Source: Gottfriedia endophytica
Lineage (GTDB): Bacteria; Bacillota; Bacilli; Bacillales; Bacillaceae_G
Reading direction: 5' to 3'
Length of the DNA: 64,000 nt
NCBI RefSeq assembly: GCF_017814275.1
Contig: NZ_JAGIYQ010000003.1
Coordinates: 310,001-374,000 of the forward strand
A program made the position numbers and the translations under genes. Below, one piece after another: positions 40,278-49,860 of the stretch. How positions within the stretch are numbered: the stretch's first letter is position 1; each line of letters begins with the position of its first letter. The notes below the pieces were generated by a model. That model was not told the DNA's origin. It saw nothing but the letters and a program-made list of their open reading frames with translations, and did not search any database.

Positions 40278-42950
40278 ATGGATTTTTACCGTATGGATTC
40301 GGATGAGGTGTTTCATGTTACGAATAGTAATATGTCCTTAGGTTTGTCAGATGCAGAGGCAAAGAGAAGGCGAGAAAAGTTTGGTTATAATGAGCTTCAA
40401 GAAAATGAAAAAAAGTCAAAAATAATTTTGTTTTTAAGTCAGTTTAATGATTTTATGGTGTTTGTTTTACTCGGAGCAACGTTAATTTCAGTGTTTTTAA
40501 AAGAGATAGTTGATGCAATTGCGATTATTGCAATTGTGCTAGTCAATGGTATTCTAGGTTATTTTCAAGAGGCTAGAGCGGAGAAATCTTTAGAGGCTTT
40601 AAAGGAATTGGCTGCACCTCAAGTTACTGTTCTCAGGGAAGGACAATATAAGAAAGTTCCTACGAAAGAGTTAGTGCCTGGAGACATAATAAAATTTACA
40701 AGTGGGGATCGAATTGGTGCAGATGTTAGGATTTTTGAAGCAGCAAGTTTATACATAGAAGAATCTGCATTAACAGGCGAGTCATTACCTGTTCAGAAAC
40801 GTTCGGAAGCTCTTGATTTGGACAATCTTGGGATTGGTGATCAAACGAATATGGCGTTTATGGGTACTTTGGTTACACGTGGACACGGTAAAGGTGTTGT
40901 TGTTTCAACAGGTATGAAAACTGCAATGGGGCAAATCGCAAATTTATTACAAAATACTGTTGCAGTTATAACACCTCTTCAACGAAGACTTGAGCAATTA
41001 GGAAAAATCTTAATTGTTGTTGCGTTATTCTTAACGGCACTTGTCGTACTCATTGGTGTTTACCAAGGAAACGAGCTTTATCATATGTTTTTAGCGGGTG
41101 TTTCACTTGCTGTTGCGGCAATTCCAGAAGGACTTCCGGCCATTGTAACAGTAGCATTGTCACTTGGTGTCCAAAGAATGATTAAAAAGAAAGCAATTGT
41201 AAGAAGGTTGCAGGCAGTAGAGACATTAGGTTGTGCTTCTGTTATTTGCTCTGACAAAACAGGAACAATGACAGAAAATAAAATGACAGTAACAAATATT
41301 TGGTCGGGTGGTACAAACTATTCTGTCACAGGTAGTGGCTATGAGACAGAAGGTCAATTTTTACAAAGTGATAAGCAAGTGAATTTGGCACTAAACAAAC
41401 AATTATTTCAAACACTAGTTTTTGGTTCAGTTTGTAATGATGCTCAATTAATAAAAAGGAAAAAAGATATATTCTTAGACGGGGATCCAACTGAAGGAGC
41501 AATTATCGTAGCAGGTCATAAAGCTGGAATTAATCAAGCTTATATCGAATCCAACTTTACTAGAGTACATGAACTTCCTTTTGATAGTACTAGAAAAATG
41601 ATGAGTGTGGTTGTACGTGATAAAGCTGGTAATTTCTTCGTCGTTACAAAGGGGGCTCCAGATGTTTTGCTATCAAGATGTTCCACAATCCTCTGGCATG
41701 AACGTCAAGAACAATTAAATGCATTGCGTGTTGGTGCGGTTGAAAATATCATATCTAGTTATGCGAATAATGCACTTCGAACCATTGCAATTGCTTTTAA
41801 ACCAATTGAAGCAAAACATGCTCGAGATGAAGAAATGTTAGAGAGCGGATTAACATTTATTGGTCTACAAGGAATGATTGACCCTCCACGAAGAGAAGTA
41901 GCAAAAGCTGTTCAAGAATGTAAAGAAGCAGGCATTAAAACAATCATGATTACGGGTGATCATAAATTAACTGCTTCAAGTATTGCAAAACAATTAGGGA
42001 TATTAAGAGAAGGAGGACTAGTTATTGAGGGGAAAGATTTAGACTCTCTTTCAGTACAACAGTTATCTGATATTGTTGATGATGTAAATGTTTTTGCTCG
42101 TGTTTCACCAGAGCATAAATTGAAAATTGTAAAAGCCCTTCAATCAAATGGACATATTGTTGCGATGACTGGGGATGGTGTAAATGATGCACCTGCTATA
42201 AAAGCAGCGGATATCGGTATTTCCATGGGTATTACGGGTACTGAAGTAGCGAAAGAAGCATCGGCTCTTATCTTGTTAGATGATAACTTCGCAACAATTA
42301 AATCTGCTATTAAAGAAGGACGAAATATTTATAGTAATATTCGAAAATTTATCCGATATCTCTTGGCATCGAATGTAGGCGAAATTTTAGTTATGCTTTT
42401 CGCAATGATTCTTGGATTGCCATTACCACTTGTTCCTGTTCAAATCCTTTGGGTAAATTTAGTAACAGATGGATTACCTGCTATGGCTCTTGGGGTAGAT
42501 TCACCTGAAGATGATGTGATGAGAAGAAGTCCGAGATCATTATCGGAAGGTATTTTTGCAAGAGGACTAGGTTGGAAAATTATTTCAAGAGGCTTTTTAA
42601 TAGGAATTGTCACCTTACTTGCGTTTATTATTTCTTATAATCAGCATCCTGATCATCTTGAATATGCACAAACTGTTGCTTTTTCTACTCTAGTACTTGC
42701 ACAACTTATTCACGTTTTTGATTGTCGAAGTGAACGATCTATTTTTCATCGAAACCCATTTGGGAATCTCTATTTAATAGGAGCGGTAATTGTTTCATTA
42801 TTATTAATGCTTGTCGTAATTTATTTCCCACCACTACAACCTATTTTTAAAACATTACCGCTTGATCCTAGAGAATGGTTTTTAATAGTTGGACTTTCAT
42901 GTGTACCAACTTTTATGTTGGCAGGTGCCTTATTTACAAAGAAAAAATAA
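40278..42950 (+). CDS. yloB: P-type calcium-transporting ATPase (YloB-like, SERCA type)
   Basis: Exports calcium, energised by ATP. The phosphorylation motif is CSDKTGTMTENKMT. The actuator loop has EESALTGESLPVQK, the ion-binding helix is VAAIPEGLPAIVTVALSLG, and the hinge is MTGDGVNDAPAIKAADIGI. The protein has about ten hydrophobic helices in the P2A arrangement and 890 residues. GGGGTGACG precedes ATG 40278. In B. subtilis YloB is expressed in sporulation. Located as there, between rqcH/yloA and yloC. Confidence 0.93.
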   Translation: MDFYRMDSDEVFHVTNSNMSLGLSDAEAKRRREKFGYNELQENEKKSKIILFLSQFNDFMVFVLLGATLISVFLKEIVDAIAIIAIVLVNGILGYFQEARAEKSLEALKELAAPQVTVLREGQYKKVPTKELVPGDIIKFTSGDRIGADVRIFEAASLYIEESALTGESLPVQKRSEALDLDNLGIGDQTNMAFMGTLVTRGHGKGVVVSTGMKTAMGQIANLLQNTVAVITPLQRRLEQLGKILIVVALFLTALVVLIGVYQGNELYHMFLAGVSLAVAAIPEGLPAIVTVALSLGVQRMIKKKAIVRRLQAVETLGCASVICSDKTGTMTENKMTVTNIWSGGTNYSVTGSGYETEGQFLQSDKQVNLALNKQLFQTLVFGSVCNDAQLIKRKKDIFLDGDPTEGAIIVAGHKAGINQAYIESNFTRVHELPFDSTRKMMSVVVRDKAGNFFVVTKGAPDVLLSRCSTILWHERQEQLNALRVGAVENIISSYANNALRTIAIAFKPIEAKHARDEEMLESGLTFIGLQGMIDPPRREVAKAVQECKEAGIKTIMITGDHKLTASSIAKQLGILREGGLVIEGKDLDSLSVQQLSDIVDDVNVFARVSPEHKLKIVKALQSNGHIVAMTGDGVNDAPAIKAADIGISMGITGTEVAKEASALILLDDNFATIKSAIKEGRNIYSNIRKFIRYLLASNVGEILVMLFAMILGLPLPLVPVQILWVNLVTDGLPAMALGVDSPEDDVMRRSPRSLSEGIFARGLGWKIISRGFLIGIVTLLAFIISYNQHPDHLEYAQTVAFSTLVLAQLIHVFDCRSERSIFHRNPFGNLYLIGAVIVSLLLMLVVIYFPPLQPIFKTLPLDPREWFLIVGLSCVPTFMLAGALFTKKK

Positions 42951-42985
42951 TTTTCTCGAAGAAAATAGCCTAGTAGAACAGAATA

Positions 42986-42994
42986 TGGTATAAT
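42986..42994 (+). promoter_or_regulatory. Extended -10 promoter candidate before yloC
   Basis: TGGTATAAT is a perfect extended -10. A terminator-like hairpin follows only 7 bases later. Confidence 0.5.
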
Positions 42995-43000
42995 CGCTTA

Positions 43001-43030
43001 AGGTAGTAGAGGTAATCTCTATTACCTTTT
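43001..43030 (+). terminator. Terminator or attenuator upstream of yloC
   Basis: 11-bp stem AGGTAGTAGAG/CTCTATTACCT (one G-U pair) with a 5-base loop and TTTTGTCTTT tail. It can end the Ca-ATPase transcript and would also attenuate transcripts from the promoter at 42989. Confidence 0.65.
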
Positions 43031-43075
43031 GTCTTTACTAATTATTTAGGACAAAATTGTATTGGAAGTGAAATA

Positions 43076-43945
43076 ATGGTTGTTAGTATGACTGGGTATG
43101 GAAAAGCCATCCTAACGAAAGAGCAAGTAAAAATACATATTGAAATGAAGTCAGTAAATCATCGCTACTTAGAAACAATTCTACGTATGCCTAGACAATT
43201 AATGCCATATGAAGAGCCAATTAAAAAAATTGTTTCTGAATATACAAATCGTGGGCGAGTTGAACTGTTTATTACGATTGAAGGCATGTTAAGTCGTAAA
43301 TTAGTCGTTGATGAAGAATTATTGACACAATATAAAAACGTACTAAATCAACTTCAATTAGATAAAAAGGACTCTAAAGATTATTCAGCAATCGAATTAT
43401 TGAAGTTGCCAGAAGTAACAACAATTACCGAAGTTGAGCAAATTGAAGAAAATTTCGGGCAGTATTTATTTGATACTGTTCACGAAGCATGTAATCAATT
43501 TAGACAGATGAAAGAAAAAGAAGGAACACAGCTTAAAAAAGATGTAGTTCTTCGTCTTAACTCAATTGAAGAGTCATTAGAAAAAATTAAGCCATATGCA
43601 CCAAACGTTATTAAGTCTTATCAAAATAAGCTTCAAGCTAAGCTAAACGAAGTACTTAACCAATCAATTGATGAGCAAAGACTATTAGCAGAAGTAATGA
43701 TTTTTGCTGATCGTAGTGACATTACAGAAGAACAAGTGAGGCTAAAGAGCCATATCGAAATGTTTAACGAAACTCTTCAATTAAATGAGTCAATTGGACG
43801 TAAACTAGACTTTATTGTTCAAGAAATGAACCGCGAAATCAACACAATCGGTTCAAAAGCAAACGATATACTAATATCAAAACTAGTAATCGAAATGAAA
43901 AACAACCTTGAAAAAATCAGAGAACAAGTACAGAATATAGAGTAG
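43076..43945 (+). CDS. yloC: YicC/YloC-family endoribonuclease
   Basis: Member of the YicC-like endoribonuclease family. The N-terminal domain opens SMTGYGKAILTKEQVKIHIE and KSVNHRYLETILRMPR. The C-terminal DUF1732 part contains ADRSDITEEQVRLKSHIEMF and the closing GRKLDFIVQEMNREINTIGSKAND. 289 residues, typical. GGAAGTG precedes the ATG. In B. subtilis remA and gmk follow; here a repeat-filled gap precedes gmk. Confidence 0.92.
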   Translation: MVVSMTGYGKAILTKEQVKIHIEMKSVNHRYLETILRMPRQLMPYEEPIKKIVSEYTNRGRVELFITIEGMLSRKLVVDEELLTQYKNVLNQLQLDKKDSKDYSAIELLKLPEVTTITEVEQIEENFGQYLFDTVHEACNQFRQMKEKEGTQLKKDVVLRLNSIEESLEKIKPYAPNVIKSYQNKLQAKLNEVLNQSIDEQRLLAEVMIFADRSDITEEQVRLKSHIEMFNETLQLNESIGRKLDFIVQEMNREINTIGSKANDILISKLVIEMKNNLEKIREQVQNIE

Positions 43946-43947
43946 AA

Positions 43948-44070
43948 CGAAAAGCGGAGTCGCCTTGCTCACATCCGACAGACATTGGAGCAAAAATCAA
44001 ATGAAGTGCGGTTTTCACTTCAATTGGTTTTTGTGAAATGGCCGAGGAGGTAGGCGACGGAGCTAGACAG
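43948..44070 (-). repeat. Family A structured repeat, copy A8 (reverse)
   Basis: On the minus strand: TGTCTAGCTCC start, outer stem GTCGCC/GGCGAC and middle ACCTCC/GGATGT (one mismatch). The inner stem AAAAACCAA/TTGATTTTT also has one mismatch. It begins almost at the yloC stop. Confidence 0.85.
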
Positions 44071-44071
44071 A

Positions 44072-44117
44072 CAGAAAAGCTGAGTCGACCCGGTTAGCCC
44101 CGACAGGCGTTGGAGCA
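44072..44117 (-). repeat. Partial family A repeat, copy A9 (reverse)
   Basis: Only the right half (minus strand: CTCCAACGCCTGTCGGGGCT to GCTTTTCT) is present. Tandem to A8 in the same orientation. Confidence 0.7.
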
Positions 44118-44154
44118 TTTTATTCTTAATTATTGGCTTTTTTCTAAAGATTGA

Positions 44155-44215
44155 TGCTTTTAGGTTTTGTATATTAACTTACACATACTAATATAGCAAC
44201 ATGTCTATAAAAACA
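44155..44215 (+). repeat. Family B remnant lacking its core
   Basis: GCTTTTAGGTTTTGTATATTA joins directly to ACTTACACATACTAATATAG. These are the left and right flanks of the B3/B4 subtype; the roughly 130-base structured core is absent. The remaining 150 bases up to gmk show no gene. The yloC-gmk gap (43946-44371) holds only repeats; no remA is present. Confidence 0.6.
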
Positions 44216-44371
44216 GCCTGATTTTTAAAGAACTTGTTTACAGTATTAAGTAAGGGGCAACAATGTTTTTTAAATAGAAGTTAATATTTAGATATTCGAC
44301 GAAATTAAATAGAGTAAAAATTTTTTACTTCTTATAGAAATTGTTTGATTTAAAGAAGGGTAGGAGCCAAA

Positions 44372-44989
44372 ATGAAACACGAACGCGGCTTATTAATTGT
44401 CCTTTCTGGGCCATCTGGCGTAGGTAAAGGTACAGTTCGTAAAGCACTATTTGAGTGTAAAGATACAACGCTTCAATATAGTATTTCAATGACAACACGT
44501 TCACCTAGAGAAGGTGAAGTCAATGGAGTCGATTATTTCTTTACAACAAAAGAAGACTTCAAACAACGCATTGCTGAAAATAAGTTTTTAGAGTGGGCAG
44601 AATATGTAGGAAACTATTATGGAACACCTATTGAATATGTAGAAAAAACATTACAAGAAGGTAAAGACATCCTATTAGAAATTGAAGTCCAAGGTGCATT
44701 ACAAGTTAAAAAAGCTTTCCCAGAAGGAATCTTTATTTTCTTAGCTCCACCTAGCTTAAAAGAACTTCAAAATCGTATCGAAACTCGTGGTACAGAAACA
44801 GAAGATTTAATTAGAAATCGAATGAATGCTGCTAAAGAAGAGTTAGACATGATGGATGCTTATGATTATGTAGTTGAAAATGACAAAGTTGATTCTGCTT
44901 GTGATCGTGTAAATGCAATTATTACAAGTGAACATTTAAAACGTGAACGAGTATCAAATTATTATAAAAGAATGCTGGAGGCGGAATAA
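44372..44989 (+). CDS. gmk: Gmk, guanylate kinase
   Basis: Phosphorylates GMP to GDP. P-loop [19 protein letters not shown] near residue 8, and the GMP-binding [19 protein letters not shown] with [13 protein letters not shown] are present. 205 residues, family length. GTAGGAG precedes the ATG. Followed at 4 bases by rpoZ, a conserved pair. Confidence 0.97.
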   Translation: MKHERGLLIVLSGPSGVGKGTVRKALFECKDTTLQYSISMTTRSPREGEVNGVDYFFTTKEDFKQRIAENKFLEWAEYVGNYYGTPIEYVEKTLQEGKDILLEIEVQGALQVKKAFPEGIFIFLAPPSLKELQNRIETRGTETEDLIRNRMNAAKEELDMMDAYDYVVENDKVDSACDRVNAIITSEHLKRERVSNYYKRMLEAE

Positions 44990-44993
44990 GTAT

Positions 44994-45206
44994 ATGTTAT
45001 ATCCTTCTATTGACCGTTTATTAACAAAATTAGATTCAAAATACACTTTAGTAACAGTAGCATCGAAACGTGCTCGCGATATGCAAGTAAAACGTGATGG
45101 ACGCGTTGAAAAGCCAGTATCAGACAAATTTGTTGGTAAAGCGTTAGAAGAAATCAATGCAGGCCTATTATCTTACCGTAAGCTTGAAGAAGTAAAAGAA
45201 GATTAA
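44994..45206 (+). CDS. rpoZ: RpoZ, RNA polymerase omega subunit
   Basis: Small RNA polymerase subunit that aids beta-prime folding. [20 protein letters not shown] and ASKRARDMQ (the conserved helix that binds beta-prime) with [15 protein letters not shown] identify it. 70 residues. ATG 44994 follows CTGGAGGCGG at the end of gmk. Terminator directly downstream. Confidence 0.95.
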   Translation: MLYPSIDRLLTKLDSKYTLVTVASKRARDMQVKRDGRVEKPVSDKFVGKALEEINAGLLSYRKLEEVKED

Positions 45207-45220
45207 GCTTTCTCAATGAA

Positions 45221-45254
45221 TAACAACCTACGCATCTAGGTTGTTATTTTTTTA
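45221..45254 (+). terminator. Terminator after rpoZ
   Basis: Perfect 10-bp stem TAACAACCTA/TAGGTTGTTA, 6-base loop, seven T. The rest of the gap to coaBC (45255-45502) has a small AAAGGGAA/TTCCCTTT inverted repeat near 45290-45315 and no gene. Confidence 0.9.
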
Positions 45255-45502
45255 TCCCGCATTAAAAGGCAGTAATAGGGAAAAGGGAAAAGGTAGTAGG
45301 GAAACTTCCCTTTAATTAAACCTGGTATTTAGCATCGGTGGAGTATTGAAAAAAATATGATTTAAATACGAATCAAGACATTTTTGTTAATCTGATGCAT
45401 AGTCCTCATTATTTCTTAATCTTTTATGGTAAATTAGAATTAGTTAATAAACGAAATTAAATGAAAAGATTATTTGCTTATAGATTGAAAGGGTGAAGGG
45501 AA

Positions 45503-46708
45503 TTGGTACAAAAGAAAATTTTACTGTGTGTAACTGGAGGCATTGCTGTTTACAAAGCTGCTGCTCTAACAAGTAAACTTGTACAAGCAGGCTATGATGT
45601 AAAAGTGATGATGACTCAAAGTGCGACAGAATTTGTAGCTCCTTTAACGTTTCAAGCGTTGTCTAAAAACGACGTATATATAGATACTTTTGATGAAAAG
45701 GATAGCTCAAAAATTGCCCACATCGATCTTGGCGATTGGCCTGACCTAATTGTTGTTGCACCTGCCACGGCTAATACGATCGGAAAGTTAGCAAATGGGA
45801 TCGGAGACGAAATGATCTCTACTACTTTACTTGCTGCAACAAAACCGATCTGTATTGCACCAGCAATGAATGTGAATATGTACAATCATCCAATTGTTCA
45901 AAAGAATATGGCAACTTTAAAGGAAATCGGATATCAGTTTATTGAGCCTGATGAGGGTTATTTAGCTTGTGGCTATGTTGGGAAAGGACGTCTTGCAGAA
46001 CCTGAGGAGATTGTTTCATTTGTTAATGAACAGTTTACAGAAGAGGAAAAAATCTTAAGCGGGAAAAAAATTGTTATTTCTGCTGGTCCAACAAGAGAAA
46101 AAATTGACCCGGTACGTTATATTAGTAATCATTCATCTGGAAAAATGGGCTATAGCATAGCTGAAGTTGCCGTTTCTTTAGGAGCAAATGTTGTATTAGT
46201 ATCTGGTCCAACAAATCTGACTCCACCTTCAGGATGTGAAGTAATTCAAGTTGAGTCTGCGGCACAAATGTATGATGCCATCCATTCTCATTTTAATGAT
46301 GCTGATGTTGTCATTAAAACTGCTGCAGTTGCTGATTATACACCTGAAGTAACTTATGACCATAAAGTTAAAAAAACTGACGGCAATTTGTCAATTCCTT
46401 TAAAACGAACAGAGGACATTTTACTTTCTCTTGGGAACAAAAAAACTCATCAATTATTAGTTGGATTTGCAGCTGAAACAGAGCAAGTAGAAGAGTATGC
46501 AAAAGGAAAACTACAGAAAAAGAATGCTGATTTTATTGTAGCGAATAATGTAACTCTTGAAGGTGCTGGATTCGGAACTGATACAAATATTGTAAGCATT
46601 TATAATCGTAACGGTGATATTAAACATCTACCTAAAATGACGAAAAAACAAGTCGCAAAAGAAATTTTAGCTGAAGTATACCGCAAATTGAGTGAGGGAG
46701 AAAAATGA
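45503..46708 (+). CDS. coaBC: CoaBC, phosphopantothenoylcysteine synthetase/decarboxylase
   Basis: Bifunctional coenzyme A enzyme. The N-terminal FMN-dependent decarboxylase (residues 1-180) shows LCVTGGIAVYKAAAL, PATANTIGKLANGIGDEM, PAMNVNMYNHP and the catalytic-cysteine loop GYLACGYVGKGRLAE. The C-terminal synthetase has SAGPTREKIDPVRYISNHSS and GKMG, then KKTDGNLSIPLKRTEDIL. TTG start after GGTGAAGGG. 401 residues. Overlaps priA by 4 bases. Confidence 0.96.
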   Translation: MVQKKILLCVTGGIAVYKAAALTSKLVQAGYDVKVMMTQSATEFVAPLTFQALSKNDVYIDTFDEKDSSKIAHIDLGDWPDLIVVAPATANTIGKLANGIGDEMISTTLLAATKPICIAPAMNVNMYNHPIVQKNMATLKEIGYQFIEPDEGYLACGYVGKGRLAEPEEIVSFVNEQFTEEEKILSGKKIVISAGPTREKIDPVRYISNHSSGKMGYSIAEVAVSLGANVVLVSGPTNLTPPSGCEVIQVESAAQMYDAIHSHFNDADVVIKTAAVADYTPEVTYDHKVKKTDGNLSIPLKRTEDILLSLGNKKTHQLLVGFAAETEQVEEYAKGKLQKKNADFIVANNVTLEGAGFGTDTNIVSIYNRNGDIKHLPKMTKKQVAKEILAEVYRKLSEGEK

Positions 46709-49104
46709 ATTATGCATCTGTTTTAGTAGATGTATCGGTTCGCCAAACGGATAGAGCTTTTGATTATGCTATTCCTAACCGTTGGGAAGATGCTGTTCAA
46801 CCAGGCATGCGTGTAATTGTTCCATTTGGTCCAAGGAAAGTCCAAGGAATTGTATTAGCTGTAAAAGATCATACGTCAGTTTCGAAAGTAAAGGAAATTG
46901 GTGAAGTACTTGATGTGATTCCTGTTTTAACGGAAGAATTATTATTATTAGGTACGTATTTATCGGAAGAGACACTTTGTTTTTTAATTACGGCCTATCA
47001 AGCTATGCTTCCAACAGCAATAAAAGCAGTGTACAAGAAATTTGTCAGACTACATTCGAAAGAATCAATAGATTATTTGCCAGAAGAGCTTCAAGCCATT
47101 TTTACTCATTTAGAGAGAAGAGAATGGAGTGAATTGGAAGAGTTAGTTTCAAAAATCACAACTGTCCAAAGAGCGATCAAAGAAGGTTTACTTGAAGTAG
47201 ATTATGAAGTGAAAAATAAAGCGAATAAAAAAGTGGAAAGAGTAGCGACATTATTAGAAGTTTTTGATCATGAAGCAAATTCTATCTCTTCACCTCAACA
47301 AAGGGATATAATCGAATTTCTTCGACTAAATGGACAAACAAGTATAAAAGAACTAAAGGAACGATTAGGCATCACAGAATCACCAATCAAAACACTTCAA
47401 AAGAATAAAGTAATAAATGTTCATTCGATTGAAGTCTATCGTGATCCTTATGTGAACAAACAAATAAATAGAACAAGTCCATTACCTTTAGTTGATGAAC
47501 AAAAAAATGCATATGAAAAAATTGCTACTTCAATTTCAAATAATGAACATAAAGTTCATTTATTACACGGTGTTACTGGAAGTGGAAAAACAGAAGTTTA
47601 TCTTCAAACAATCCAAAACGTACTAAATTTAAATAAAGAAGCAATTGTTTTAGTTCCTGAAATTGCGCTTACTCCGCAAATTGTAGAACGGTTTAAAGGA
47701 CGTTTTGGAAACGATGTTGCAGTTTTACACAGTGGATTATCAATTGGTGAAAAATATGATGAATGGCGAAAAATTCAGAGAAAAGAAGTTAAAGTTGTTG
47801 TTGGAGCACGTTCGGCAATTTTTGCACCATTTGAAAACCTTGGCTTAATTATTATTGATGAGGAACATGAAACAACATACAAACAAGACGAACATCCAAG
47901 ATATCATGCACGTGATGTAGCAATTTGGAGAGGAAACTATCACAGTTGTTCAGTCGTTCTCGGTAGCGCAACTCCTACATTAGAGTCATATGCCCGTGCT
48001 CAAAAAGGTGTCTATGAACTTGAAACAATGGAAAAACGTGTGAATCAAGATGCATTACCTACTGTTGAAGTAGTTGATATGAGAGAAGAACTTCATCGTG
48101 GTAATCGCTCGATGTTTTCTACAGCGTTACATGAGAAAATTGAAGACCGGTTACAAAAGAAGGAGCAGATTATCCTTTTCTTAAATAGAAGAGGCTATTC
48201 CTCATTTGTTATGTGTCGTGATTGTGGGTTTGTTATTCAGTGTCCACATTGTGAAGTATCATTGACTTATCATAAAAATACCCATCGTTTAAAATGTCAT
48301 TATTGTGGTTACGAGGAGCATATGCCAAAAGTATGCCCTTCCTGTCAAAGTGATTACATTCGCTTTTTTGGTACTGGGACGCAGAAGGTTGAAGAGGCAA
48401 TCTATCAACAATTTCCAGAAGCACGGGTCATTAGAATGGATAATGATACGACAAGTCGAAAAGGATCTCATGAAAAAATGTTAAAACAATTTGGAAATGG
48501 AGAAGCTGATATCTTACTAGGGACACAAATGATTGCAAAGGGACTTGATTTTCCGAAAGTTACTTTAGTAGGTGTGTTAGCTGCAGATAGTTCTCTTCAT
48601 TTACCAGATTTTCGTGCGAGTGAACGAACGTTTAGTTTATTAACTCAAGTTAGTGGACGAGCAGGACGTCATGACTTGCCAGGTGAGGTTGTTGTACAAA
48701 CTTATACACCAGAGCATTATAGTATTGAACTCGCAAAGGACCAAAATTATCTTGATTTTTATGAGCAAGAAATGAAAATTAGAAGAAACTTTCATTATCC
48801 ACCATATTATTATCTAGTTCTTATATCAATCTCGCACCAGGATTTAATGAAGGTTGTAAAGGTTTCAGAACAGATAGCCATTTATTTGAGGGAACATTTG
48901 TCCAATAAATCAATCATACTTGGCCCAGTGTCTTCACCAATACCTAAAATTAAAGATAAATTTCGCTATCAATGTGTCATCAAATATAAATATGAACCCG
49001 CTCTACACGCGGTTTTAACAAAAATACAACAATTTTACCAAGAAGAAACCGACAAAGGTCAGCTTCAAATAACGATCGATTTTCAACCAACAATGTTCAT
49101 GTAA
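46705..49104 (+). CDS. priA: PriA, primosomal replication restart helicase
   Basis: Superfamily 2 helicase that reloads the replisome at stalled forks. Walker A is in LLHGVTGSGKTEVYLQ, DEAH box is DEEHETTYKQDEHPRYHARD, and motif V/VI include GTQMIAKGLDFPKVTLVGVL and QVSGRAGRHDLPGEV. Two zinc sites (CRDCGFVIQCPHC, CHYCG, CPSC) are complete. The N-terminal 3'-binding domain begins SVLVDVSVRQTDRAFDYAIP. 799 residues. Confidence 0.97.
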   Translation: MNYASVLVDVSVRQTDRAFDYAIPNRWEDAVQPGMRVIVPFGPRKVQGIVLAVKDHTSVSKVKEIGEVLDVIPVLTEELLLLGTYLSEETLCFLITAYQAMLPTAIKAVYKKFVRLHSKESIDYLPEELQAIFTHLERREWSELEELVSKITTVQRAIKEGLLEVDYEVKNKANKKVERVATLLEVFDHEANSISSPQQRDIIEFLRLNGQTSIKELKERLGITESPIKTLQKNKVINVHSIEVYRDPYVNKQINRTSPLPLVDEQKNAYEKIATSISNNEHKVHLLHGVTGSGKTEVYLQTIQNVLNLNKEAIVLVPEIALTPQIVERFKGRFGNDVAVLHSGLSIGEKYDEWRKIQRKEVKVVVGARSAIFAPFENLGLIIIDEEHETTYKQDEHPRYHARDVAIWRGNYHSCSVVLGSATPTLESYARAQKGVYELETMEKRVNQDALPTVEVVDMREELHRGNRSMFSTALHEKIEDRLQKKEQIILFLNRRGYSSFVMCRDCGFVIQCPHCEVSLTYHKNTHRLKCHYCGYEEHMPKVCPSCQSDYIRFFGTGTQKVEEAIYQQFPEARVIRMDNDTTSRKGSHEKMLKQFGNGEADILLGTQMIAKGLDFPKVTLVGVLAADSSLHLPDFRASERTFSLLTQVSGRAGRHDLPGEVVVQTYTPEHYSIELAKDQNYLDFYEQEMKIRRNFHYPPYYYLVLISISHQDLMKVVKVSEQIAIYLREHLSNKSIILGPVSSPIPKIKDKFRYQCVIKYKYEPALHAVLTKIQQFYQEETDKGQLQITIDFQPTMFM

Positions 49105-49164
49105 GGTTTTTTCTAAAAGATTGTTGTTTTTAAATAAATTATGTTATAAGAAACTTTTGAATAG

Positions 49165-49298
49165 AAGTTGATTGGAACGGAAGGTGCGAGACTCCTGTGG
49201 GAACAGCGGGACAGGTGAGACCCCGCAGGAGCGATAGCGACGAGGAGGCTCACCGCCCGCCCCACGGAAAGCGAGCAACCTGGAGTGGAAATCAACTT
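49165..49298 (+). repeat. Family B structured repeat, copy B5
   Basis: Almost identical to B1, 45 kb away, with terminal repeats AAGTTGATT/AATCAACTT and stems CTCCTGTGGG/CCCGCAGGAG and GGTGAG/CTCACC. Flanks GATTGTTGTTTTTA and TAACAACAATG form a further outer inverted repeat. It fills the 274-base priA-def gap. Confidence 0.85.
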
Positions 49299-49378
49299 AC
49301 ACATTCTAAAATAACAACAATGTATACGCAAACAGCCTTATATAATTAAACTTGATTTAACATTTAGGAGGAAACAAT

Positions 49379-49852
49379 TTGTCACTTTTAAAAATCGTTA
49401 CACATCCAAATGAAATCCTTGAAACACCTTGCGAAAAAGTGACTTCATTTGATAAAGATCTAACAAAGTTATTAAATAATATGTATGAAACAATGCTAGC
49501 TGAAGATGGGGTTGGATTAGCAGCACCACAAATTGGCGTATTAAAGCAAATTGCTGTTGTCGATGTTGATGATGACAACGGTCGTATTGATTTAATTAAC
49601 CCAGTTGTAATGGAAGTAAAAGGTGAACAAACTGATATCGAAGGTTGCCTAAGTTTTCCAGGATTATTTGGTGATGTAACAAGACCTAGCTATGCTAAAA
49701 TAAAAGCGCAAAATAAAAGAGGTAAATATTTTATTATTGAAGCAAGAGGTTTTTTAGCTCGCGCACTTCTTCATGAAATTGATCATTTAAATGGTGTGTT
49801 ATTTACTTCAAAGGTAACTCGATATTATACAGAAGATGAGCTAGAAGGGTAG
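49379..49852 (+). CDS. def: Def, peptide deformylase
   Basis: Metalloenzyme that removes the N-formyl group from new proteins. The three motifs [18 protein letters not shown] and HEIDHLNG (cysteine plus two histidine metal ligands) are intact. TTG start after AGGAGGAAAC. 157 residues, type 1 class as in the B. subtilis def gene of this locus. Fmt, which adds the formyl group, follows at 8 bases. Confidence 0.97.
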   Translation: MSLLKIVTHPNEILETPCEKVTSFDKDLTKLLNNMYETMLAEDGVGLAAPQIGVLKQIAVVDVDDDNGRIDLINPVVMEVKGEQTDIEGCLSFPGLFGDVTRPSYAKIKAQNKRGKYFIIEARGFLARALLHEIDHLNGVLFTSKVTRYYTEDELEG

Positions 49853-49860
49853 GATCAAAA

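Noticed and set aside
40126-40341. ORF overlapping the start of the calcium ATPase gene
   Set aside because: Frame-shifted against the conserved ATPase N-terminus and partly made of a repeat fragment.
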